DNA from: Desulfobacteraceae bacterium
GTDB taxonomy: Bacteria; Desulfobacterota; Desulfobacteria; Desulfobacterales; UBA11574
Direction: 5' to 3'
DNA: 12,019 bases
NCBI GenBank assembly: GCA_002868985.1
Contig: PKTV01000060.1
Coordinates: forward strand, 1 to 12,019
In this document: positions 6,507 through 12,019 of the stretch, piece after piece
Numbering within the stretch: position 1 is the stretch's first letter
How the letters are laid out: each line of letters starts with the position of its first letter
Program-made: the position numbers and the translations under genes
Notes under the pieces: generated by a model
Seen by the model: only the letters and a program-made list of their open reading frames with translations
What the model was told of the DNA's origin: nothing
Database searches by the model: none

Positions 6507-6547
6507 AAAGGAGGTCAGGCTGTGAAGAAATTATTATTAGCCTAAAA
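6475..6547 (-). ncRNA. Candidate small RNA with an exposed anti-Shine-Dalgarno sequence
   Basis: A complete minus-strand transcription unit of about 72 nt is visible. A TTGACA/TATCAT promoter places the start near 6546. The RNA then has a 5-bp 5' hairpin, AGGCU (6543-6539) with AGCCU (6521-6517), and an unpaired GACCUCCUUU (6516-6507). It ends in a 9-bp terminator hairpin (6506-6480) running into U6. The terminator stem contains a G.U pair on the minus strand that would be a C.A mismatch on the plus strand, favouring this orientation. The exposed ACCUCCUUU equals the conserved 3' tail of 16S rRNA, so the RNA could base-pair with Shine-Dalgarno sites of many mRNAs and block ribosome binding. 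The rival reading is a plus-strand AAAGGAGGT site ahead of a seven-codon GTG ORF (6522-6545). I do not know a named family for it. Confidence 0.6.
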
Positions 6548-6552
6548 CCTAA

Positions 6553-6580
6553 ATGATAATACCACATTGTGATATGTCAA
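6553..6580 (-). promoter_or_regulatory. Strong sigma-70-type promoter of the sRNA candidate
   Basis: On the minus strand a perfect -35 TTGACA (6580-6575) is separated by 16 nt from TATCAT (6558-6553), one base off the -10 consensus. It points away from any minus-strand protein gene for 300 bp and directly into the hairpin-CCUCCUUU-terminator unit. Confidence 0.65.
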
Positions 6581-6872
6581 GACGTTCTTAAACAAAGAGA
6601 AAGTGAGGGGCTTATTATGTGAGCAAGAGTCAGACAAAAAGTTAAAGGAAAAAGTAACCCATAAGGGAGGATCATATCCCGAAATGGAAAACGAACATCC
6701 CGGAAGGTTGACGATAAGAAAACAACCGGAAATGGTTCTTTACTCTATTTTTGCTCGTTTTTACAAATGCATGGGTATCGGTAAATTGATCGGTTGGATA
6801 CAATCAAATTCTTACGGAAAATTCCATCACCGATTGGTTTTTTTTAGGGTGGTTTATAACAGGAAATTCGCA
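6581..6872. other. Gene-poor region ending at a plus-strand terminator
   Basis: An open frame from GTG 6603 to 6893 exists on the + strand. It has only a weak purine run upstream, no recognisable motif, and a stop codon inside the loop of the terminator hairpin, so I do not call it a gene. An internal ATG at 6684 (MENEHPGRL...) has GGGAGG 13 nt upstream, which is too far. Because a strong + strand terminator follows, some + strand transcript, possibly non-coding or a short peptide, may come from here. Confidence 0.3.
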
Positions 6873-6913
6873 GCGGCAGAATGCTTAACTTAGCATTCTG
6901 CCGCAATTTTTAT
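6873..6913 (+). terminator. Intrinsic terminator with a perfect 13-bp stem
   Basis: GCGGCAGAATGCT (6873-6885) and AGCATTCTGCCGC (6892-6904) are exact complements around a 6-nt loop, followed on the + strand by AATTTTTAT. The minus-strand side continues GCGAATTTCC, a much poorer U-tract. The hairpin nevertheless sits only about 20 bp after the stop of the convergent zinc-ribbon gene and may serve both directions. Confidence 0.75.
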
Positions 6914-6926
6914 CTTTAATATTCGA

Positions 6927-7148
6927 CTATCCGATGGATGTTGGTTTGCAGAGATGTTTGTCTTCCATGGCCACTCGGCCACACCCATCACATACGTATT
7001 TCATGGCAGATAATTTATCCTTGCACATATGCGAGTGTTCTGCCTTGTGAGATCCGCAAAAACTACAATTTTCCGCCTCGCCACAGGGGTTACACAAATG
7101 CCCGGGCGCATCCGCCGCCGCACCACAATTTTTACAGGTATAAGCCAT
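6927..7148 (-). CDS. Small protein of three CCHC zinc-binding modules
   Basis: A 73-aa protein with a strong ribosome-binding site (GGGAGG 9 nt before ATG). Three copies of the same metal-ligand pattern, CxxC-x8-HxC, run along it: C5/C8/H17/C19, C28/C31/H40/C42 and C53/C56/H65/C67. The ligand spacing inside each copy is identical. One further Cys (C22) lies between modules. Each module could bind one zinc ion as a small zinc ribbon or knuckle, so the protein may hold three. There is no signal peptide or other domain. It could mediate protein or nucleic-acid binding, metal storage or redox sensing; the sequence does not say which. A TTGACA-type promoter lies upstream and a hairpin downstream, so it is probably monocistronic. 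Confidence 0.8.
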   Translation of the reverse strand: MAYTCKNCGAAADAPGHLCNPCGEAENCSFCGSHKAEHSHMCKDKLSAMKYVCDGCGRVAMEDKHLCKPTSIG

Positions 7149-7216
7149 AATAATATCCCTCCCATTTTTAAATATCGTTTGTTTACTAACTTATTCCATT
7201 AAAGTGCCATATTTTA

Positions 7217-7244
7217 TATTTAGCTACGAAAAACGCATTGTCAA
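7217..7244 (-). promoter_or_regulatory. Probable promoter for the three-module zinc protein
   Basis: A perfect TTGACA (7244-7239 on the minus strand) lies upstream of the gene starting at 7148. An AT-rich stretch with several weak -10 candidates (TAAATA at 16 nt, TATAAA at 20 nt) follows. The -35 is convincing; the exact -10 is not. Confidence 0.4.
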
Positions 7245-7299
7245 GCAAAGGGGGGGTATTAAATATTTAGGTTTCCCGGTTTTAAAATCATTGTCACCA

Positions 7300-7375
7300 T
7301 TCAGGGGGCAGTTGTTTTCTCGAAACGTTGTTGACGAAGACACCGAAGTGAAGGAGAAATAACTGTCCCCCTGAA
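7300..7375. repeat. Imperfect inverted repeat element (TTCAGGGGG...CCCCCTGAA)
   Basis: The arm at 7300-7321 (TTCAGGGGGCAGTTGTTTTC start) is an imperfect inverse complement of the arm at 7353-7375 (ending AACTGTCCCCCTGAA), with one mismatch and two single-base gaps over about 22 bp. About 31 bp lie between. Similar CTGTCCCC-ended palindromes are often dispersed in delta-proteobacterial genomes as REP- or MITE-like elements (from memory, not tested). It lies downstream of the ferritin-like gene and could also affect 3' ends of that transcript. Confidence 0.6.
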
Positions 7376-7440
7376 CACATACAAATCGTCAGCGGCTGAG
7401 AATTAATCTTATTTCTCTAACCAAACCATAATAGGGTAAA

Positions 7441-7944
7441 TTAAAAGGACCAGAACTGATTATCAAACCAGATTTTTTCCCTTAACGCTTTGTCAATATC
7501 CAGCAGCATGTTTAAATGATCGCGCTCCCAGGTTGTAAGCCATTCGTATAAGTCTTTGGCTTCGGGGTCGGATGCAGTTTTCGCGCTTTTTGCGTAAAGC
7601 TGAATGGCGCGTTCCTCCATGGCGATACCTGCGGAGATCGCAGCGGCTTCAAAACCGGCCGCCGAAATTTTCTCCTTAATTTCTCGTGTCAAAACCTTGG
7701 ATGCAACGCTGCTGGTGTCTTTTTCATAAAGATCGCCGGAGATGAATTTTTTGTCTTTATGATATGCCTTGAACTGCTCGGACAGCGTTTGGATGTGCTT
7801 TTGCTCTTCCTTGGCCAACATGTCAAAAACTTCCTGAACCGCCTTGTTTTCGGCGTTTCCGGCAATGTTTTCATAAAATGCTTTTCCTCTTCGTTCCAGC
7901 AAAATCGCCTGCTTTAATATATTCAGCGTAGTATTTTCTTCCAT
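7441..7944 (-). CDS. Rubrerythrin-like (ferritin-like diiron) protein
   Basis: A 167-aa four-helix ferritin-like protein. The expected diiron ligands are present: E17 in helix 1 (LLERRGKAFYE), E47xxH50 in helix 2 (KEEQKH), E110/E111 in helix 3 (AMEERAIQLY) and E140xxH143 in helix 4 (WERDHL). The C-terminal rubredoxin domain of classical rubrerythrin is absent, so electrons would need to come from a separate protein. Family roles include peroxide reduction and iron handling in anaerobes. Residues about 62-86 form an insert between helices 2 and 3. The start ATG follows AAGGA at 8 nt. It is the last gene of a minus-strand run behind the OYE-family reductase (39-bp gap) and aconitase, so co-transcription and a role in protection from oxidants are likely inferences. 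Confidence 0.87.
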   Translation of the reverse strand: MEENTTLNILKQAILLERRGKAFYENIAGNAENKAVQEVFDMLAKEEQKHIQTLSEQFKAYHKDKKFISGDLYEKDTSSVASKVLTREIKEKISAAGFEAAAISAGIAMEERAIQLYAKSAKTASDPEAKDLYEWLTTWERDHLNMLLDIDKALREKIWFDNQFWSF

Positions 7945-7983
7945 AGCGTTTTCCTTCTCAAAATTTTGTTCTTGTTAACACCC

Positions 7984-9108
7984 TCAATATAAGGTTTCCA
8001 GACATTCCATGGTAAATGTCTTTATCTTATCAAAATGACCGTCGACAATCTTGGTCACCCATGTTGGATCCGCCAGAAGTGCACGGCCGATGGCCACCAG
8101 ATCGAATTCGTCTCGCGAAAGGCGATCCAACACATCGTAAATGGTCTTTTCGGAACTTTTGGCTGTTTCTCCTTTAATCCGCATGCTGACAAAATCCGTA
8201 TCCAAGCCCACGCTGCCCACGGTGATAACAGGTTTTCTTGTTATCTTTTTTGTCCAACCGGCCAGGTTCAAATCAGAACCGGGAAACTCAGGTTCAAAAA
8301 ACCGCAATGAACTGCAGTGGAAAATATCCACACCCGCATCCAACAGGGGGGCTAAAAATGCTGCCAATTCTTGGGGCGTGTTCGCCAGTCTTGAATCAAC
8401 ACCTCCCATTTTCCATTGGGAAATGCGCAGACAAATCGGAAATTCTTTACCCACCTTATCTCTCACCGCCCGGATTAACTCGGATGCAAAATAGGTGCGT
8501 TCAGCCAAGGTTTCACCACCGAAGCGATCCGTCCTTTTATTGGTTCGGTCCCAAAAAAACTGGTCCACCAGGTAACCGTGGGCGCCGTTAATTTCGATTC
8601 CGTCAAATCCGATGTTTTTGGCCTGTTTCGCCGCCTTTGCAAATGCCAGGATGATGCCGTCAATATCATCCACCGACATTTCAACAGGGGGTTCGCCGTC
8701 TTCTATGGCTGGATGCGGAATTGACGAGGGGCCGTAACTCGGCCGTTTTCGGTACGGTGCCATACCGCGCTGACGCACACTGCCGGCATGCCAAAGCTGT
8801 GGAAATATCTTACCTCCGGCGCTATGGACGTCTTCCACTACACGTTTCCAACCTTTTAAAGCCTTTTCCCCGAAAAAATTAGGAACATCCGGATAGGCAT
8901 GGCCGGTGACGTCCACCACCGTTCCTTCTGTAATGATCAACCCCACATGGTTTTCCGCTCTTCTTCTGTAGTATTTTGCCACTTCGGGACCGGGAATGTG
9001 TTGGGGAGATCTGTTTCGGGTCATGGGTGCCATCACCACCCGACCGGGCAATTTTAGCGTTTTAAGTTTAAAAGGTTTGAGCAGGTCTTTAACATTCATG
9101 ATGGTCAT
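7984..9108 (-). CDS. Old Yellow Enzyme family NADH:flavin oxidoreductase
   Basis: A 374-aa FMN-dependent TIM-barrel oxidoreductase. Landmarks are APMTRNRS at 27-34 after strand 1, IITEGT (58-63), QLWHAG (104-109), the substrate-binding EINGAHGYLVDQFF (172-185), NKRTDRFGG (190-198), and the phosphate-binding end VAIGRALLADPTW. The usual His/Asn or His/His pair that holds the substrate oxyanion is here N174 and H177, with the conserved Tyr at 179. The thermophilic-like class Cys after APM/SPM is absent (Thr instead), so it resembles the classical group. It should reduce activated C=C bonds of enones or related electrophiles with NAD(P)H; the natural substrate is unknown. There is no Fe-S C-terminal extension, unlike 2,4-dienoyl-CoA reductase. 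The start ATG at 9108 has no good Shine-Dalgarno; M4 at 9099 is an alternative. It lies 41 bp after acnA. Confidence 0.92.
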   Translation of the reverse strand: MTIMNVKDLLKPFKLKTLKLPGRVVMAPMTRNRSPQHIPGPEVAKYYRRRAENHVGLIITEGTVVDVTGHAYPDVPNFFGEKALKGWKRVVEDVHSAGGKIFPQLWHAGSVRQRGMAPYRKRPSYGPSSIPHPAIEDGEPPVEMSVDDIDGIILAFAKAAKQAKNIGFDGIEINGAHGYLVDQFFWDRTNKRTDRFGGETLAERTYFASELIRAVRDKVGKEFPICLRISQWKMGGVDSRLANTPQELAAFLAPLLDAGVDIFHCSSLRFFEPEFPGSDLNLAGWTKKITRKPVITVGSVGLDTDFVSMRIKGETAKSSEKTIYDVLDRLSRDEFDLVAIGRALLADPTWVTKIVDGHFDKIKTFTMECLETLY

Positions 9109-9149
9109 CTTTTAAAATTTGCACGAAATCAAAGGCTAAAATGATGATT

Positions 9150-11897
9150 TTACTTTTCGGCAAGAATTTTTCGCAATACATACTGAAGAATGCCGCCATT
9201 GACAAAGTAGTCGACGTCTATTTCCGTATCGAGTCGGGCAATAACCTCAAAAGAAATTTCTTTTCCGTCCGCTTTAATCGCTTTTACGGAAAGTTCCTTT
9301 CTCGGGTGAATATCTGCGATGCCTTCGATGAAGAAGGTTTCCGAGCCTGTCAGACCCAGGGTTTCCAGATTCTCATTTTCTTTAAACACCAGGGGCAGTA
9401 CGCCCATCCCGACCAGGTTACTCCGGTGTATGCGCTCAAAAGACGTCGCAATCACCGCTTTGACTCCCAGAAGGGCCGTTCCCTTGGCGGCCCAGTCCCT
9501 GGAAGAACCGGTGCCGTATTCCTTACCGCCCAAAACCACCAGTGGTTTTGACTCCTGAATATATTCCATGGCCGCATCGTAGATAAACATTTGAGTTTTG
9601 TCCGGGAACTTGAGTGTAAAACTTCCCTCCTTAGGGGATACCAGTTTGTTTTTAATCCGGATATTACCAAACGTTCCCCGCATCATGACCTCGTGATTCC
9701 CCCTTCGCGAACCATACGAATTAAATGCTTCGGAAACGACATTTTCTTTGATAAGATACTTTCCGGCAGGATACTCGGCCGGTATGGCACCTGCAGGAGA
9801 AATATGGTCTGTGGTCACCGAATCTCCCAACATTAACAGCACGCCGGCATCCGCCACATCCAAAGTTTTGAGCTGGTCCAGACTGAAATTTTCAAAAAAA
9901 GGTGGTTTTTTGATGTAGGTGGACTTGGGATCCCACTCGAACGTTGTACTTTCCGCAACATTCAAAGAATGCCAGAATCGATCTCCATCAAAGATTTTAC
10001 CGTATTCCTCTTTGAAGAACTCGTTTTTAACGTGTTTTTTGACCAGGCGGTCGATTTCATCATCACCAGGCCAGATATCTTTCAGATAGACCGGCTCTCC
10101 GTCTTCATCGAAGCCCAGGGGCTCCATGGTCAAATCGATATCGATCCTTCCGGCAATGGCAAATGCCACCAGCAGCAGGGGGGATGCCAGATAATTGGCT
10201 TTGATACTTTGGTGGATTCTGGCCTCGAAATTTCGGTTTCCCGACAGAACCGAAGCCACGGTGAGTTCGTTTTCAGCGATAGCTCTTTCAATCTCCGGAT
10301 GCAAGGGGCCGCTGTTTCCGATACAGGTGGTACATCCAAAGGCCGCCAGATGAAAGCCCAGCATCTCCAGGTAAGGAATCAGGCCGGCGGCTTCCAGATA
10401 TCGAACGACCACTTTGGATCCCGGCGCCAGGGACGTCTTCACATAATCCGGAACCTTCAATCCCTTATTCACGGCATTTTGGGCCAGAAGCCCTGCACCG
10501 ATCAGGACAGAAGGATTCGAGGTATTCGTGCAGGATGTGATGGCGGCGATCACAATGCTCCCGTTGCCGATGCTTGCTTCTTTTCCGTTGATAGTCATTG
10601 CACACTTTTTAGCATCAATGGGTTTACAAGACGACAGCCTGGCGGTCTGGCAGCCCGATTCATCGTGAAATGTGGACACGGCGCTCATTTCCGCATTTCG
10701 GTCATATTCACATTCCAGAACTTCAGCAAATTTGCCTTTTAAATCCTTTAACTCGATTCGGTCCTGGGGTCGGGCCGGACCCGCCAGCGAAGGCTTTACC
10801 GTGGAAAGATCCAGCTCGATCACTTCAGAGTATTCCGGCGTTTCATCGCCGGTGTAAAAAAGACCCTGGGCACGGGTGTAGATGTCCGTAAGAACCGCTC
10901 GATCTTCTCGATTCGTAAGTTTAAGATATTCCACGGTTTTCTCATCCACCGGGAAAAAACCGATTGTGGCACCGTATTCAGGGGTCATGTTTGCAATGGT
11001 GGCCCTGCCCGGAATAGTGAGCTTCTTCATCCCCGGACCAAAATATTCGACAAACTTTTCAACCACGTGATGTTTTCTGAGAAGTTCGGTAATGACCAGA
11101 ACGAGGTCGGTGGCCGTAACCCCTTTTTCGAGTTCGCCGACCAACCGGACACCCACGACCTGGGGAATCGACATGTAATAGGGTTGTCCCAGCATGACGG
11201 CTTCTGCTTCGATGCCGCCAACCCCCCATCCCACCACACCAATGCCGTCAATCATGGTGGTGTGTGAATCGGTGCCGACCAACGTGTCGGGATACGCTGT
11301 CCAGCCGCCGTTTTGTTTTTGGGCCATCACCACATGGCCAATATACTCAAGGTTCACCTGGTGGCATATCCCGGAATTCGGCGGAACGACCCTGAAATTA
11401 TCGAAGCTCTTCTGAGCCCATTTCAAAAGGGCGTATCTTTCCCCGTTCCGTTCGTATTCTTTGGCGACATTCTTTTCTAAAGAATCTGCTGTCCCGTAAT
11501 GGTCCACCTGCACGGAATGGTCAACAATCAGGTCTACCGGAACCAGAGGATTGATCTTCATGGGATCTCCGCCAAGATCTTTGACCGCATCCCGCATGGC
11601 AGCCAGATCGACCACTGCCGGAACGCCGGTAAAGTCCTGCATCAGTACACGGGACGGATGAAACGGTATTTCCACGGGTTCGTCATATGACTTTTTCCAT
11701 TGCGCGATATTTATGATATCTTGTTTCGTCACCGTCCGACCGTCGAATTTTCTTAACAGATTCTCAACCAGTATTTTGATGGAAAACGGAAGTCGTTTGA
11801 TATCGGCGATTCCTTTTTTCTCCAGCAGCGTGATATCCGCGATACTGTAATTTCTCCCATTGACTTCTATCTGCTTGATAAACTCTTTTTTGTCCAT
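9150..11897 (-). CDS. acnA: Aconitate hydratase A
   Basis: A 915-aa cytoplasmic aconitase of the AcnA/IRP type, interconverting citrate and isocitrate with a [4Fe-4S] cluster. The cluster ligands are C456 in AITSCTNTSNP and C522 and C525 in FGCTTCIGNSGP, spaced exactly as in E. coli AcnA (66 and 3 residues). Other landmarks are VGTDSHTTMIDGIGVVGWGVGGIEAE and the C-terminal swivel domain with GSSRDWAAKG and IATSFERIHRSNL. I place the start at ATG 11897, which has AAAGGA 6 nt upstream. A longer frame opening with TTG at 11915 lacks a comparable site and overlaps that Shine-Dalgarno. The gene heads a minus-strand run with an OYE-family reductase and a rubrerythrin-like gene, so an oxidant-sensitive Fe-S enzyme is placed next to likely redox-protective proteins. 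It may serve an oxidative or reversed TCA cycle. Confidence 0.97.
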   Translation of the reverse strand: MDKKEFIKQIEVNGRNYSIADITLLEKKGIADIKRLPFSIKILVENLLRKFDGRTVTKQDIINIAQWKKSYDEPVEIPFHPSRVLMQDFTGVPAVVDLAAMRDAVKDLGGDPMKINPLVPVDLIVDHSVQVDHYGTADSLEKNVAKEYERNGERYALLKWAQKSFDNFRVVPPNSGICHQVNLEYIGHVVMAQKQNGGWTAYPDTLVGTDSHTTMIDGIGVVGWGVGGIEAEAVMLGQPYYMSIPQVVGVRLVGELEKGVTATDLVLVITELLRKHHVVEKFVEYFGPGMKKLTIPGRATIANMTPEYGATIGFFPVDEKTVEYLKLTNREDRAVLTDIYTRAQGLFYTGDETPEYSEVIELDLSTVKPSLAGPARPQDRIELKDLKGKFAEVLECEYDRNAEMSAVSTFHDESGCQTARLSSCKPIDAKKCAMTINGKEASIGNGSIVIAAITSCTNTSNPSVLIGAGLLAQNAVNKGLKVPDYVKTSLAPGSKVVVRYLEAAGLIPYLEMLGFHLAAFGCTTCIGNSGPLHPEIERAIAENELTVASVLSGNRNFEARIHQSIKANYLASPLLLVAFAIAGRIDIDLTMEPLGFDEDGEPVYLKDIWPGDDEIDRLVKKHVKNEFFKEEYGKIFDGDRFWHSLNVAESTTFEWDPKSTYIKKPPFFENFSLDQLKTLDVADAGVLLMLGDSVTTDHISPAGAIPAEYPAGKYLIKENVVSEAFNSYGSRRGNHEVMMRGTFGNIRIKNKLVSPKEGSFTLKFPDKTQMFIYDAAMEYIQESKPLVVLGGKEYGTGSSRDWAAKGTALLGVKAVIATSFERIHRSNLVGMGVLPLVFKENENLETLGLTGSETFFIEGIADIHPRKELSVKAIKADGKEISFEVIARLDTEIDVDYFVNGGILQYVLRKILAEK

Positions 11898-12019
11898 GGC
11901 TGTCCTTTTCTCCAATACCCTCTTGTTGAATGCATGTTAATTTTCAATTTAGTTCCTTAAAAAAACCATGTCCTAACCCGGACAAACCAAAAAAAACAAA
12001 TCACAAAAAACAAATAATA
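11898..12019 (-). promoter_or_regulatory. acnA upstream region with a small hairpin and T-run
   Basis: Read on the minus strand, the DNA is T-rich and contains TGTCC-GGGTTA-GGACA (about 11977-11962) followed by TGG and seven T. This could be a weak terminator of an upstream gene or an attenuator-like leader of acnA. I could not choose a -35/-10 pair. The acnA Shine-Dalgarno AAAGGA lies at about 11909-11904. Confidence 0.3.

Noticed and set aside
6617..6622. ATG-TGA start-stop pair after GAGGGG
   Set aside because: Such minimal elements exist, but a six-base match in AT-rich DNA is too likely by chance.
6603..6893. A 96-aa + strand frame from GTG 6603
   Set aside because: No motif, a poor start site, and its stop lies within the terminator hairpin loop; kept only as a question in the gene-poor region.
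9969..10742. A 257-aa open frame on the + strand
   Set aside because: It lies wholly inside acnA on the opposite strand, covering the Fe-S ligand region, and has no recognisable motif or ribosome-binding site.
11898..11915. TTG start giving a six-residue longer AcnA (MEKRTA...)
   Set aside because: The extension overlaps the AAAGGA site that is well placed for the ATG at 11897, and no comparable site precedes the TTG.

Overview
The window looks like chromosomal DNA of an anaerobic or microaerophilic bacterium, most likely a Desulfobacterota (Desulfobacterales-like) species. This placement is inference from the gene mix: a long-form urocanase with a stand-alone cyclodeaminase, a CBS-pair protein, PilZ and ribbon-helix-helix genes, small zinc-ribbon and rubrerythrin-like proteins, and many short inverted repeats in AT-rich spacers. 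No rRNA, tRNA, CRISPR array or intact transposon is visible.

Layout. (1) 77-1473 holds small proteins of unknown role: a minus-strand zinc-ribbon protein, then a 60-aa rubrerythrin-like stub (+) that converges on and overlaps an 88-aa acidic protein (-). (2) 1744-4652 is a histidine-catabolism pair on the + strand, urocanate hydratase (hutU) and formimino-THF cyclodeaminase (fchA-like). They are separated by a repeat element whose two inverted arms are built of 8-bp tandem units. (3) 4693-6234 is a worn regulatory stretch: a CBS-pair gene with a good promoter, an N-terminal remnant of fabH, and a PilZ (c-di-GMP) gene whose upstream partner, a ribbon-helix-helix gene, carries a one-base deletion. 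(4) 6235-6926 is almost gene-free but holds the most interesting signal, a compact minus-strand small-RNA candidate (about 6475-6547). It has its own TTGACA/TATCAT promoter, a 5' hairpin, an unpaired ACCUCCUUU identical to the 3' tail of 16S rRNA (the anti-Shine-Dalgarno), and a rho-independent terminator. (5) 6927-7148 encodes a 73-aa protein made of three identically spaced CCHC modules. An inverted-repeat element follows at 7300-7375. (6) 7441-11897 is a three-gene minus-strand run, acnA, then an Old Yellow Enzyme-family reductase, then a rubrerythrin-like diiron protein, with gaps of about 40 bp that suggest one operon.

How they fit together. HutU makes imidazolonepropionate from urocanate. 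The cyclodeaminase would recover the formimino carbon as methenyl-THF, but hutH, hutI and the formiminotransferase are not in the window. AcnA, OYE and ferritin-like proteins combine central metabolism with an oxygen-sensitive Fe-S enzyme and likely redox or peroxide handling. The sRNA candidate, if real, could act broadly by pairing with Shine-Dalgarno sequences of mRNAs. Its main rival is a plus-strand reading of the same bases as a perfect ribosome-binding site in front of a seven-codon ORF.
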